The notes beneath the pieces were generated by a model, which did no database searches, was not told the DNA's origin, and saw nothing but the letters and a program-made list of their open reading frames with translations. Made by a program: the position numbers and the translations under genes. From Typhlomys cinereus (lineage: Eukaryota > Chordata > Mammalia > Rodentia > Platacanthomyidae), in NCBI GenBank assembly GCA_023101885.1, contig JALPQD010000224.1:2362355-2426354 (forward strand): 64,000 nucleotides of DNA. The letters run 5' to 3'. Each line of letters starts with the position of its first letter. Position 1 is the first letter of the stretch. Positions 11,181 through 23,122 of this stretch are shown piece after piece.

Positions 11181-11889
11181 ACATTTGAAAGTTGTGTATA
11201 GTGACTGAGAGATTAGGTTGGTAATCAGACAGCTAGTTATCAAAGTTAAGCTGGTCAGGTTGGGTAAGTTAGCCTCGAAAGTTAGTTTCCACACCCGAGA
11301 AATTGGATGAATCCCTGCTTCCTCATAGAGCTGTGAGGTTTAAATGAGGAAGTATGTAAAGCACACTCCTACACTTCCCACCACACTCTTAGGTCGCTTG
11401 GTGAAGGTGGCAATTGTTACTGTGCTGAACCGATCTGAAATGCCTACCTGGGATCCATTCTTGTTTCTAAAGATACAGTTTTGATGAAGGAGGTGTCTGT
11501 CACTGGTGGAGCAATAATGACACCTAACTGTACAGGTTGGACAGCACTGAGTGCTTTAGTGGCCAGATCACTGGATGCTAGTTTGTGAGAGTGGAAAGTC
11601 TTGTCTCTGTCATGCCTCCATGGGGGGATAGGGAGAGTCGCCTAACTGTCAAGCCTTAGTTTTCTCACCCAAAAGGAAGTCACTGTCTCTAACACAGCAT
11701 GGAACCTGGTATATGAATATGCTCTGTGCAATGAAGAGTAAGGAAACAGATTTCTGTGAATGTTGCGTGGGACATTGTTAGTTGAAGGATAGAATTGATG
11801 TACTTGTATCTTTAGCATGCTACCCTTAAGGGAAAGCAGGGTTTTTTGATCAAGTACAAAGAACATAGATGTCACGGGAGAACAACATC
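11181..11889 (+). other. CDYL intron 1, unique sequence
   Basis: No feature seen. Ordinary intron between a B1 fragment and an ancient L1. Confidence 0.45.
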
Positions 11890-12796
11890 ATTATTTAAAA
11901 AAATTTTTAAATTATATTTTAAAAATTGTTATGAAGTTGTGTTTATTGTGTACAACTAATGTGTTGAAGTTTCTGTACATTGTTTAATACAGCTGTCAAC
12001 ATGCATTATTTCACATGGCTATTTTTGTGGTGAAAACACTTAATACCCGTTTATTTTTCAGTCAGTCACTATGGCAGGCCGTAGTTGTCATTACTGAGCA
12101 GTAGACCTGGAACTTACTCTACCTACTTAGCTGCACCAACCCGGCCCTCTCAGCTGCTGTAGCCTTTAGTACCTGTGTTCTGTGCCCACCTCCTGGGAGG
12201 TTAACTGTATATTCTCACATGATAATTTGTCTTTCTGTCCCTGGCTTATTTCATATGACAACATCCAGTTTCCTAGGTGTTGTCATAAGTGACAGGGATT
12301 CCTTTTTTTATATGCCACCGTGTGACCATTTCTTTATCCATTGATGGGCTCCTGGACTGACCGTGTCTTGGCTGTTTTGAAGGTTGCCCCAAGTAAACAT
12401 TCAGATTCCTTCATGTACATGCCAGATGCTGGGATGGCTAGATATCTGGCGGTTCTTTCTGAGATTTTGAGGATCTTCACAGTTTTTATGCTACGTTTCC
12501 ACTAAGAGTTTACTTTTCCTTTACATCCTTGTCAGTGGCTCTCTTTCTGATAGTCATTCTAATGGGCGTACTTGATTGAAGCTTTGATGTTTAACTTTCC
12601 CATGATTGGGATGTCCAGAATTTTTATACATCTTTTGGCCATTTGTATGTCTTCTTCTAGGAAGTGCCTGTTCCATTTTGTCCAGTTTTGCTTGTCTTGT
12701 TTCTCCATTGTTTTCCTGCTCTTGAGTTTGTGTTCCTTAGGTGTTTTCACTGTTAGTCGCTTATCAGATGTACATTTTGCAAGTGTTTCCCCCCTT

Positions 12797-13110
12797 TCTT
12801 TTTTTTTTTAATTTTTATTATTATTATTACTTATTCAACTGTGCGCATGTGCGTGTGTATGTGCCCGCACATGTGTGTGTCTGTGTGTGTGTGTGTCTGT
12901 GTATGTGTAGAACCACGGACGAATCCGTGAACCACCATGGATGCCTCCACCTCCTTCTGCCCCAGGATTCACAGGCTCCGCCCTACCAGGACCAGAAGCG
13001 CAGGCCGCCCCCGCTTCCACCTGGCGTCTATACGTGGGATCTGGGATCCGAACTCAGGACCTTCCGCCTGCAAGGCGGAGTCTTAACCCCTGAGCCACCT
13101 CTCCAGCCCC
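12797..13110 (-). mobile_element. tRNA-derived SINE, younger subfamily
   Basis: Reverse-orientation copy: T/A-rich tail at left, a (TG)-rich stretch at 12851-12908, the body with ccaccatggatgcctccac and gattcacaggctccgcccta, and the tRNA-like head at right (cctgagccacctctccagcc). It sits inside the ancient L1, so it is younger than that element. Confidence 0.85.
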
Positions 13111-13619
13111 CCCCCCTTCTGTAGGTGGACTGCTCTCTATTGGTTTCCCGGAACCCTATATGTCTGTGTTTGCTTTCATTTACTCTTAGCGATGGTGGAA
13201 AGCCAGTCAATCAGTGCCTAGAAAATCTTAGTTTTTGTAGTTTGGAGTCTTAGATTTAACTCTTTTCATCCATTTGAGTTGGTCTTCCAAGAGTCTAATG
13301 TCCTAATGGGGACCCTTTTTATTGTAGTTTATTGAAGAGAATCCTTTGCCATTGTTAAATCATTTGGCTATAAATGTTTTGATTTGTTTCTAGGCTTTCT
13401 GTTCTCTTCCATTGTTGTATATGTCAGTTTTTATACCACTTTTAAATTATGATAACCTTGTAGCAAACTTTGAAGTAAGTGAAGCTTATACTTCTTTTTG
13501 CTCAAGTCTGCTGAGTTGTTTGGGCCATTTGGGATCTTTTTGTTTGCACCTTTTAAATGTTAGGACTTTTTTTTCCCTTGTGTTTCTGTAAAGAATGTTG
13601 TTGGTAGTTCTATGGCAAT

Positions 13620-13858
13620 CCTTCCTTCCCAGTTCCTTCCCCCCTCCCTCCCCCTTCCTCTCCCTCCGTCCCTCCCTCCCCCTTCCTCTCCCTCCCTCTC
13701 CCTTCCTCTCCCTACCTCCCTCTTCCTCTCCCTCCCTCCCTCCCCTTCCTCTTCCTCCCTCCCTCCTTCCCTCCCCTCTCTCCCTCCTTCCCTCCCCTCT
13801 CTCCCTCCTTCCCTCCCCTCCTCTCCCTCCTTCCCTCCCTCCCTCCCTCCCTCCCTCA
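13620..13858. repeat. Polypyrimidine (C/T) tract
   Basis: About 240 bases almost purely C and T on the + strand, built from irregular ccctcc, ccttcc and ctccctcctt units and ending in a (ccct)n run. The mirror-like purine/pyrimidine asymmetry can favour triplex (H-DNA) formation. Open frames of Ser/Pro/Leu repeats here are low-complexity artefacts. Confidence 0.9.
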
Positions 13859-13925
13859 TGTTGCTGAGACCCAACCCAAGGTTTTAGGCATGCCAGGCAA
13901 GTGCTGTATCATTCAGACCCAGCCT
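13855..13925 (-). mobile_element. ID-type SINE relic
   Basis: Reverse-orientation match to the ID head: gacccaacccaaggttttag, gccaggcaagtgctgtatca. The second part (gtgctgtatcattcagaccc) is repeated at about 13928-13947. Confidence 0.5.
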
Positions 13926-14657
13926 GTGTGCTGTATCATTCAGACCCCATCCCTGTAGGTGGCTAAGTTTATTTATTATTTATCCGTAGCTATTGCAGGG
14001 TTATCCTCATCTTTTTAAAGAAAGTTTGCTCATAGTATATAGAAATAGCCGGTTTTCGTATTTTGGTTTTGTATCTTGCAATATTGCTAAATTTATTTGT
14101 AACAAAAGTTTTTTTGGTGATACTTTTAGGATTTTTGTTATATAAAGTGATGCTGATGTATGTTTAATTTCTTTTCAGGTTTTATGTCTTTTATTTCTTT
14201 GCCTTGTCCGGATTGCTGTCTAGTCTACTATATTGACTAGAAGTGATGAGTAAACATTCTTGTCTTGTGCCAGATCTTTCAGCATTTCTCTGTTCAGTCT
14301 GATATCATCTGTAGTCTTGTTATATATGCCCTTTATCATGTTGAAACCTGATTTGTGAGTTTTTTTTATCATGAAGTATTGAGTTTTGCTAAATACTTTT
14401 TCTGTGTCTGTTGTAATTTTTGCTTTTATGCTAATGTAATGTGTTTGTATATTGAACCATCCTTGCATACTGGAATGAATGATGACTCCCACCTTATGCT
14501 ACTTTGTGTGCACTGTATTTGTTGTTGTTTGTACCTCTGTTGTTTGTTACTAGCTGGCAGTATTCTGTGGTGTCAGGTTTGTGTTGGCTTCATTGCTTGA
14601 GTGTGAAGGTACTCTCTCTGGTTATTCAGAAGGATTTGAGAAAGGTCATTTTTTTTT

Positions 14658-15067
14658 AAAGTGTTGGTAGGGGGGCTGGAGAGGTGGTTCAGAGGTTAAG
14701 CCTCTGCCTTGCATGCAGAGGGTCCTGAGTTCAGATCCTAGACCGCACGTATAGATGGCGGGGCCCACATATAGACGCCGGGCGGAAGCAGGGGGGGGGG
14801 CGGAAGCAAGGGGGGGCTGTGTTTCTGGTCCTGGTAGGGCGGAGCCTATGAATCCCGGGGCGGAGTAAACAAGGAGTGGAGGAGGTCCACGGTGGTTCCC
14901 GAATTCGCCCGTGGTTCTACACACATACACACACACACACACACAAATACACACATATATACCTACACACATTCATACACACACACGCACAATTGAATAA
15001 ATAATTTAAAAATTTTATAAAATATTGCAAATAAGAAAAACGGAAACTTAAAAAAAAAGTGGTAGGG
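14658..15067 (+). mobile_element. tRNA-derived SINE, younger subfamily
   Basis: Head ggggctggagaggtggttca at about 14672, B-box-like gagttcagatcc, a GC-rich body, a CA-rich segment (about 14920-14985), then caattgaataaata. An imperfect flanking repeat (aaagtgttggtaggg at 14658; aaagtggtaggg at about 15056) is the likely target-site duplication and is included in the span. Inserted into the ancient L1. Confidence 0.82.
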
Positions 15068-15469
15068 TTCAGGTGTGGTTCAGTTTTCTTAGTCATTACT
15101 AGTCTGTTCAGATTTTCTATTTCTTAATATAGTTCATTGTCCACAATTTTGTTTGTTCTTGGTTGTCCACCTTGGTGTTGACAAAAGTCCCTGAAGGTCC
15201 TTCCATTTCTGTGGCATCTGTTGTAGTGTCTCTTTTCAATCTCTGGTTTTATTTATTTTCTCTCAGTCCAGCTAAGGTTTGTCAATTCAGTTTATCTTCT
15301 TTTTTTCTTCTTCTTCCGGTTCCCATTTCATTCGTTATTTTTTTTCTACTCTGATCTTTATTTTCTTATTTCTGTTAGTTTTGAACTTAATTCTTGTTTT
15401 CTAGTTTTTTGAGATGCAAAGTCTGGTCATTTATTTTAGTTACTTTAAAAAAAAATTGTTTTACTATTG

Positions 15470-15628
15470 AGAGAGAATGAGTGTGCAGTATGGCACAGGT
15501 CGGAGGACAGCTTTCAGAAATCAGCTCCGTTTCCACCATGTGGACTTCCTGGGATTGATTGAGGTCGCCAGGTTTGCAGGTAGGTACCTTACCGTCCCAC
15601 CGAGTGGCGCTCCAGTCCCCTATCTTGA
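15470..15628 (-). mobile_element. B3/B2-type SINE
   Basis: Reverse-orientation B3: gtcggaggacagctttcaga, ccaccatgtggacttcctgg, ending near accgagtggcgctccagtcc. Confidence 0.7.
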
Positions 15629-16865
15629 ATTTTTGATTTCATACTTTGTATCTTTTTATATTAATGTTGGTTACCAAGCATTCTGTCAGTCACACTGCTT
15701 ATGTCAAGGGCTATGTAGGAAATAGCTTGCTTTCTCTTGTAGATTATTCATGTCTGTTGTGATGTAGAAAGAAGCTGCCATAGATACCAGCCCGTATGAA
15801 TGAGTTCTGGGGTCCATTAAAGTTAGATTTCATATCACTTTTATGTGTCGTCAAATATTCTTGGCTTTTGGGTCCCCCCCAGTCACTTAAAAATGTGAAA
15901 GTAATCGACAAACATAAGCAGCAAGTCCCTCAGGCCTACAGGTGACTGGCTTGCTGGAGACAATCTGCTCTTTACCACAGGACAAGAAGCTGGAGGCCAA
16001 AGGCATCTGTTTCTAACTCCAGTCCTGTACTTCTGATGACCCCTTCCCTTGTACATAATGGCTGCATGGTTGGTCCACTAACGCCTCCGGAGGATTATTA
16101 GAATGGGAGGATACCCGAAGAGTTTTGAGGCCCTATATGTGACAGCAGTTAGTAGTGACTACATGTCATCCCTAGTTGTTAATGTTAAGCCATTCTTCAG
16201 CAAAACATGTTTATCTTTTTTTGCCCTCATTTTTTTATTTTAAAAATTTTTTAATTAATTTTTTATTTTTACTCTTTTATAATCTCACGCATGTAGGCAA
16301 GCATTTTGATCATAGCTACTCCTTCTCCCTCCTACTTCCCCTGGACATTTCCCTAGCATCTTCACCTCCTACCTTTATGTCCTAATTTTTGAATTTGAAC
16401 AATATAAAATAATAGGTAAGCAATAAAAGAAAATGCATCAAGGTTATAGATAGTTAAGATTGAGCTCTCAGTTCCACATAGTTAAGAACACATGGTAAAG
16501 CTTGAAGATAGCAATTTTATCTGTCTTCTGTGAGACTAAGATCGTGATGTGAGCACCCGGAGCTCCGCCCACAGGAGGCCATCTCCTTTGTTAGCACACA
16601 GAACCCCAATCTAGGGAGGCTGTCCACATTGTGTGCACATGGAGCCCACCCCATGAGAGGCCTTCGTGTTGCGAGTACACAGGTAGGGAATTCGGGGTTT
16701 TGGCAGGCAGTGTGGTATGTGAGGCTGTTAATCATTCAGCTGTCCACAGGTCAGAACACTGAACGTAGAAATGGTTTCATCTCCTCTCTGCCACTGTCTG
16801 ACGCACACGGGACACAGCGGCCACATGTGCAATGCCTCTAGGCACCACATTTATCTTTTATACAT
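15629..16865 (+). other. CDYL intron 1, mostly unique
   Basis: No gene seen. At about 16205-16390 an AT-rich segment followed by ctccttctccctcctacttc resembles the 3' end of an old L1, but the match is weak. Confidence 0.4.
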
Positions 16866-17027
16866 ATTCATTTATTTACTGTGTGTGTGCATGCATGCAC
16901 GGATCTATGGAGGTCAGAGAGCAACTTGAGGGAGTTGGTTCCGCCATGTGGTTTCTGGGGATCCAGCGCAGATCTTTGGGCTCAGCAGCACTCGCCTTTA
17001 CACCCTAGAGACCACCTTGTTGGCCCT
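16866..17027 (-). mobile_element. B3/B2-type SINE
   Basis: Reverse-orientation copy: gaggtcagagagcaacttga, ccatgtggtttctggggatc, ending caccttgttggccct. Confidence 0.75.
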
Positions 17028-17030
17028 TCT

Positions 17031-17160
17031 GTTTTTTTTTTTTTTTTTTTTTTTTTTGCAGCAGGGGCTCATTCTGCAGCTCAGGTTGATATGGAAGTCA
17101 CTAGGTAGCCAAGGTTGGTTTTGAACTCCTAACAGTTCTGCTTCAGCTTCCCAGACTTTT
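17031..17160 (-). mobile_element. B1-like SINE with poly(T) start
   Basis: A T25-type tract (about 17033-17057) followed by Alu-like sequence in reverse orientation: caaggttggttttgaactcc, cttcagcttcccagac. Diverged. Confidence 0.55.
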
Positions 17161-17737
17161 CTTTTTCCATTCCTAAAGAGAACCAAACAGTGGCAACCCT
17201 CTGACCTGGAAACTAAACCTGTTTTTCGTCTTTGAGAGTTAGGATTTCAAAGATCTAGCAAATCAGTGATCTCATCAATGGCAACCAAGAGAAACCTCCA
17301 TTCGCGGGGTGGCTAGTCGCAGCGTGTCTGGAAGGATCTCTGAAGATTCTTCCTGGCCTTTCCACTTGCCGAGAGTGCTGTTCACTGCTTTTCCCAGACC
17401 CACAGGGGAGGGCTGCCGTGCTGACATGTGCATTTGCTTTGTGATCTGTGCATCCGCACAGGCTGCTCTTTCTTGCTGTGACATCTAAGGATCATTGACC
17501 ATCTCTTTAACTGTAGCTCATGGACTGTCATCAGTGTGTGGCATACAAAGCCAGCTCCACCTAGCCTCAAACTCACTTCTGCTTGCATCCGTCCTGAGTG
17601 CACTTGGCCCCACACCCAGTGTTGTGTGATGCTGGGCACCTAGGCTTTCTCCGCATGCGAAGAAGCCTTCTGAAGAGTCACATCCCCGCTCTACCAGTAC
17701 AAGGGTCATCTTAGGGGCCTTTGGAAGTACAGATTCT
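17161..17737 (+). other. CDYL intron 1, unique sequence
   Basis: No feature seen. Overlapping minus-strand open frames at 17275-17709 have no recognisable domain. Confidence 0.4.
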
Positions 17738-18000
17738 GGAACTGAGGAGATGGCCTAGCGGTTAACGTCTTTGCCTCTCAAGCAAAAGGATCTGAGTTCA
17801 GATCCCCGGATCCCACATAACAGTGCCAGAAGATATGGAGGTAGCTTGCAATTCCTGCCCTCGAAGGTAGAACCTGAGAGACCGCGGAGCCAAGGAATAA
17901 GAGGTAGTGCGAGGCACAACACACTTAGATGTCCTCTGGGACAGACACTCTCCCCCCACCCCCCCCCACACAGGAAGCTGCAGGCTCTTGGAGCCAGTTC
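17738..18000 (+). mobile_element. tRNA-derived SINE, older subfamily
   Basis: Head gaggagatggcctagcggtt, B-box-like gagttcagatccc, and the older body (aggtagcttgcaattcctgc), ending in a C/A-rich stretch. Confidence 0.78.
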
Positions 18001-18499
18001 ACGAGACCAATTGTCAATGTTTTGGTGGAGAGAAAAGGTTTATTTTCTGGAAAGCAGGTCTATTTAGGAGCTTGAGTATTAAGACTCTTTATTTCAGACC
18101 CTTGGGCTACAAGTCATAGGTGGATTGGCTTGTGGACAAGCTGCTCAGGGTAGACCTGACTGTCCTTCTTGCCGTCTGTTTGACCCTTGCTGGTTATCAG
18201 TCATTCCAGGAGGTCCTGTTAAAAACACTAGGTTCGTAGTTGAGGGTGTTGTGTTGCATTATTTGTTGTCAGCAGCATATTTGTCCATTAGTGAGTAAGC
18301 GCTTTAGAGTTAGGCAGGCTCCCCGTCAGTATGTCCTACAGTTTACAATCCTACAGTAGTTGTGTGACTGTTGGATTACTTTAATGGAAGTGTGTGTTAC
18401 GGGCATGGCTCCACTCCTGACCCCTTACTTCAAGTTCTTCCTCCTCCGTACTCATCATTTCAGACCCTGCACTTTGCTGGCCCGCTGTCTCTGAATTAG
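18001..18499 (+). other. CDYL intron 1, unique sequence
   Basis: No gene, RNA or clear repeat seen. Confidence 0.4.
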
Positions 18500-18775
18500 G
18501 GTTTTCTAGAACAACAGAACCCCACAGAATGAATATATAAAAAGGAAATTCGTTGGGTTGGCTTAGGCGATATGGTCTAGGTAATCTAACAATGGCTGCC
18601 AGAAGCTGCCGAGCCCAGAAGCTGAATATCCCACTCCATGGCTGGAGGACTTCAGCTCTGTTGAAGGTCAAAGTAGCCAGGCGGCAGGAGGAAGATGAGT
18701 TGGCCAGCACAGGGAAAGAGTCTTGTGATTCCTTTTATCTGATCTGCTACTGGAAGGTTCCCTCCAGATTTAGAG
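18500..18775. repeat. Old interspersed repeat, family not identified
   Basis: The segment starting ggttttctagaacaacagaa and continuing with ggcttaggcgatatggtcta resembles a widespread mammalian repeat whose consensus I recall only in outline. Call it a probable diverged repeat of unknown class. Confidence 0.35.
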
Positions 18776-19020
18776 TTGGTGTTTGTGTGGCAAATACATT
18801 GATCTGGATAATCTATGGGCAAGACTTGGAGGTTCGCCTTCCTGGGTTGCCTGGGAAGGTTCTATTTGTCTGGACATTCGTGTAAGTTTGTTGCCACTTT
18901 TCTGAGGTGCGTTGACAACTTTCATCTGCTTCTCTGGGGGACCCAGAACAAATACTAAGTTGTTCTTGTGGTCTGGGAACTGAGATCTGACCTCTGTTCT
19001 GGCCATTCACCCATTCACGT

Positions 19021-19100
19021 TGGCCGTGACTTTTTTTTTTTTTTAACATTTTTTAAAATTTTTTATTTATTATTCAATTGTGCGTGTATGTGTGTATGTA

Positions 19101-19148
<48 letters not shown>

Positions 19149-19369
19149 ATCACGGACGAATTCGGGAACCACCATGGACGCCTCCACCTCCTCCTGTTTA
19201 CTCTGCCCGGGGATTCACAGGCTCCGCCCTACCAGGACCGGAAACGCAGGCCGCCCCTGCTTCCCCTGGAGTCTATACATGGGGTTTAGGATCCGAACTC
19301 AGGACCTTCCGCCTGCAAGGCAGAGGCTTAATCCCTGAACCACCTCTCCAGCCCCTGGCCGTGACTTTT
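19021..19369 (-). mobile_element. tRNA-derived SINE with perfect 14-bp target-site duplication
   Basis: The element occupies 19035-19355 and is flanked by TGGCCGTGACTTTT at 19021-19034 and 19356-19369. Orientation is reverse: tail at left, a (TG)n tract at about 19105-19144, body with ccaccatggacgcctccacc, head ending cacctctccagcccc. The perfect duplication marks it as a recent insertion. Confidence 0.93.
19105..19144 (+). repeat. (TG)n microsatellite
   Basis: About 20 uninterrupted TG units inside the 3' part of the SINE. The same position carries CA/TG runs in the other young copies. Confidence 0.9.
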
Positions 19370-20012
19370 GTCAAGCCTACTTCCACTGTAGACCAGCCCT
19401 TTGTTGGGCTTGGAAGTTGTTTGCTAATTCCAGTCTTCCAGTGATTATTCTTGAAGTTAAGTGTATGTCCTTTCTGTCTTTAGAATTAACACCGATCCAT
19501 CCTTCAGCTCAGCTATTACCATTGGTAGAGCTTTATTGTATGACAGAACATAATGCTATTTCATATGGATAGTTGAGTTTTACTTATTACCACCTTCTTG
19601 GCTTTTTCTATTAGTATTCAGAACCTCTTTCTGGGAGTTTTTCCTTCCTCAAGGATGCTCTTTAGACATTTCTTTGGTGAAGTGTACCCTGCTAGTTGCT
19701 TTGAGCTGTCACTTGGAAGACGTGTCCAGAGGCACACTTGTGAAGACTTGTCCTGCCCCTTCCTCGAGGGCCGCTCCTTGGGCAGGGAGGTAAGAGCCCT
19801 GGGGTCTGCCAGTCTGGCAAGCTGGAGCTTACACCTGCAGCAGTGGTCTTTGCCCCTCTGTCCTTGTTCCTGAGCTGCTTCTGGAATGCTCCTGCCATGG
19901 TGGACTGGGAGTTAGAATTGCAGGATAGATAAAAATCCCTTCTTCACTTACACTATTTGGGTCAGGCGTTTATTCAAGCAGCAAAGTTGTGAAACTAAAA
20001 AAAAACTGTGCA
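19370..20012 (+). other. CDYL intron 1, unique sequence
   Basis: No feature recognised. Confidence 0.4.
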
Positions 20013-20265
20013 TGGGAGTTGGGGAGATGGCTCAGGGGTTAAAACCTTTGCCTTGTAAGCAAAAGGACCCGAGTTCAAATTCCCAGATTCCACATAAAAT
20101 TTTTAAAAATGCCTTATGAATTTGGTGGTAGCTTGTAAATTGCTGTCCTGGAAGGCGGAGCCTGTGAAATCCCAGAGCAAAGCAATAAGGAGGTCGAGCA
20201 ATCCAGAATGGTTCCCAGTGACACCCTTGGACCTCCATAGACACACACAAAGACAGATAGATGGA
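20013..20265 (+). mobile_element. tRNA-derived SINE, older subfamily
   Basis: Head ttggggagatggctcagggg, B box gagttcaaattcc, body with tggaaggcggagcctgtgaa and ggacctccatagacacacac. Confidence 0.82.
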
Positions 20266-21635
20266 AAGCTTCTAGATTTTTGATTATCTGGACATGTTTT
20301 TACTCTGCAGTGAGTTTTTAATTGCAGAGTTGTGTATCACAGAAAACACATTCATTGGCTCTTTTTCTTCTTTTAATTGGTTTTCTTTTGAGTTTGAAGA
20401 TTTAGTTTTTGTCTTCTGCTTCCCGGTTCTTGAGACGTTTGCGGTCAATATGGTTCCAATGTAGGAAATCAGTCTGTTGTCTTTGGTTGCCTTGGTGATC
20501 ATCTCTCTACCTTTGGTGTTCCACAGTGCTCACTATGTGGTATTTTTTCCGATTGTCTTTATGAACAAGCTCACCGAGTTTGAGGTGTTTCCAGGTCTAA
20601 AAAGAGTTTATTCACTGCTTTTTCAAATTTTCTTCTTCTAATCACTCTTTCTCCTGTATGCTGTTCCCTTTGAATCTTCTTCATCCTCCTTTTTTTCCTC
20701 CTCCTCTTCCTCTTCCCTCTATCAGATCTTCTAGCCCTTGATGGCCTTGAATTTCTTCCTGTGCTCAGCCTCTTTCATGTCGGGTACCCCAGTGCCTCCT
20801 GCTTATCCCTGGTGGTCTTCAGCGGGCATACATTCTGTCTTCTCTCATTCCCATCTCCTTGTTTTTACGATTTTTAAATGTGTTCCCTGTTTTATGAGCA
20901 CACAGGAAAGGCACTGGTCTGTTTTGCTTGCTTTTTGTAGGTATTTTTCCACCTTAGCTTCTAGTTCATTTGAATCGCACTTAATCTACAATTTCCCATC
21001 TTTTTAAACTGTGGACCATCCACCTAAATATGGGGCTGTGGAATAGTTCACAGTAGCAAAAGGATCCTAACATGCAAAGACCACAGAGAAGTGCGCAGTA
21101 GGTCCAGGGTGTTCTGGCCTGGTGCTCATGCTGCAGTGGTGGCTTCGCTGTGGCCTTGTTTCGGACACAAGCTTCCGCATGTTGCACGCCTTTGCTGCTG
21201 AGGATTGCTGCTCAGAAAGTCAGATTCGGGGCTGTCATATGTTATGAACGGCAGCGCGCTTACAGGCGTGTGTTTGGTTAATTATGGAAAATAAAGACTT
21301 ACTTCCTTATCGTTCCTCAGCATATAACTAGAGTATCTTTGGATTGTGTTTTGCAGATGTTTGATTTTAAAAATTGCTATTTGAGCTGCTGACATGAGTT
21401 TCTTAAAGAAAAAAATCATTAAATTAGTTTTATGTTGGGATTAGGGCAGAATTATTGCAGAATATCGGAAATTCTGCAATGGCCCTAGACATACTTTTGC
21501 CATTATGAAGCAGTATCCCTAGCAGTCGCAGTGCAGCATCAAATACCAGTGACTTTGGAAAGTGCTGACCATGATCCGTGTACTACACCCAAGGTCCCAT
21601 TGAGCTGTCATTATATATATATAAAAGTCGGCGTG
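20266..21635 (+). other. CDYL intron 1, unique sequence with one hairpin
   Basis: No gene seen. A perfect 10-bp inverted repeat, ATTGCAGAAT / ATTCTGCAAT, with a 7-base loop lies at 21454-21480. A short pyrimidine-rich patch is at about 20670-20720. Confidence 0.45.
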
Positions 21636-21870
21636 AGCACCCAGGAAATGGCTCAGGGGTCAAAGCCTTTGCCTTTCAAGCAAAAGGATTTAAGTTGGTT
21701 CCCAAGATCCCACATAATAACGCTGGGAATAACAGTTGCCTATAATTCCAACCAGCCCTGAAAGGCTGTGTGCCTGGTAAACACTAGAGCACTCGATAAG
21801 TAGGTAGAGTAATCAAGATGATTCTGTTGTCACCTCCACAGGTACACACATCTAAGTGCCCTCTTGTACA

Positions 21871-21916
<46 letters not shown>

Positions 21917-21930
21917 TACACAAATCATCA
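21636..21930 (+). mobile_element. tRNA-derived SINE, older subfamily
   Basis: Head cccaggaaatggctcagggg, older body, then a (TC)n run at 21874-21910 and an A/C-rich tail. Confidence 0.75.
21874..21910 (+). repeat. (CT)n microsatellite
   Basis: About 18 uninterrupted CT units in the tail region of the SINE. Confidence 0.92.
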
Positions 21931-22225
21931 AATTTGCTTTCAATTTCAGTAAGTGATAAAATTATATATATCAAAGATTTTTTTAAATCTTTTTCATTCA
22001 TTTATATTCATTATCACTGAATTTTTGATTTGTTTACTTGTTATTTACCTATATACCAGAGTTGTTTAAACATTTCTTGGATGAAAATGGACCGTGAATG
22101 CTAAAGTTAAGACACCTGTGTTATTTAACTCACCCATTGAGCATTCCGACAATTGGAATAACAATGCAGTGCTGTTGTCGTCTCTCCTGAAACCAATTTG
22201 CAGTTTGCTTATTTAGTTTTTGGTA

Positions 22226-22660
22226 TTGTGTTAATTGGTTTTTCATTGCTGTGGCAAAATGCCCGACACAGGCACCATAGGCTAGAAGGGAAGGCTTTGG
22301 TAGCTCAGAAGGGATGCGGTCCATCACCAAGGGGAGGGCGTGATGGCGGGAGCCGCGGCAGCTGGCCTCGGTGTGTCCTGAGTCAGCAAGTTCCCCTTCT
22401 GTGTTCCTTCAGTGTTCCCCTTCTGTCGCCAACGTGAATACTTGACCCAAGCAGCGTAGGTTTATTCTGGTTTCATCAGTCCATGAACTGGTCACGCCAT
22501 AGCCAAGGAATTGGCTGGAGGAGGTGCCTGTATGCAGAACTGCTGAGCCAGCTCATCTTGCCCACCTGCCGGGGGAGTAGCCCCTCCACCGTGGGCTAGG
22601 GTCTTCCCCATCAGGTAGATAATCTCCCACAGGCTTGCTCAGGACCTACTTATTACACAG
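22226..22660 (-). mobile_element. Rodent dispersed repeat (URR1-like?)
   Basis: Reverse orientation of a repeat also seen at 25425, 27305, 32645, 38140 and 62938. Shared landmarks are ttcattgctgtggcaaaatg at one end, tggcgggagccgcggcagct, and caccgtgggctagggtcttc. I believe this corresponds to the rodent hAT-derived URR1 family, but the name is from memory. Confidence 0.55.
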
Positions 22661-22849
22661 TTCGTAGGTGCACCTAAGGCTCAGACTTGTCTCTTGAATG
22701 GCACAGTGGGTGTAAAGGACCCTGTGTGTGAATCTGGTTTGCTTCCCCTCCCATGCCCAGCAAATACAGGACTCAAACGATTTAGGGGAACAAGGGTTTT
22801 ATTTTTGTTAAGAGTTTTGTTTACAACCCTCAGAGAGAGTGACAGGGGA

Positions 22850-23112
22850 GTCATACCAACTTGGAGAGCTGATAGAACTGGCCACACCGTCTTCTCAGTG
22901 ATGGCTGACTTTCTCACTTGCTAGCATGCCTGTGCGCCAGACACCGAGCCCGCGCTCTTCCTGTCCACTTGCCCAGGGAGTGGTCCCACCCTCGGTGCTC
23001 GGAGTCCTCCACACCGTCTAGATAACCTCCCACCGCTTTACTCAGGGCCATAACAACTGATTCTGCACACATGTGCCCAAAGACTCGGCCTTCGCATGGC
23101 AAGTTGATGCCT
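22850..23112 (-). mobile_element. Rodent dispersed repeat (URR1-like?), diverged
   Basis: Similar to the neighbouring copy: cacttgcccagggagtggtc, ccaccctcggtgctcggagt, gataacctcccacc. Possibly a second copy or a duplication of part of the first. Confidence 0.4.
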
Positions 23113-23122
23113 GTATTTAATT

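Larger units (their letters stand above)
11890..15450 (-). mobile_element. Ancient L1 (L1M-type), fragmented
   Basis: Highly diverged L1 in antisense to CDYL. Recognisable landmarks from left to right are 3' UTR-like sequence with tttttgtggtgaaaacactt (about 12025), the primate/mammal L1-like segment cctggcttatttcatatgac (about 12241-12260), ttctttatccattgatgg (about 12330), and ORF2-derived stretches at 12550-12790, 13260-13560, 13980-14640 and 15080-15440. Short conceptual peptides on the minus strand resemble L1 ORF2 but are full of breaks. It is interrupted by two SINEs, an ID relic and a polypyrimidine tract. The age and subfamily name are inference. Confidence 0.75.

Noticed and set aside
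12741..13124. A 127-codon open frame on +, and similar frames at 19078, 32256 and 38634
   Set aside because: The peptides (GCLHLLL, SQAPPYQDQ, LGSELRTF) recur at every reverse-oriented copy of the tRNA-derived SINE and are therefore repeat sequence, not genes.
13560..13887. Ser/Pro/Leu-rich and Glu/Gly/Arg-rich open frames
   Set aside because: Low-complexity translation of the C/T tract on both strands.
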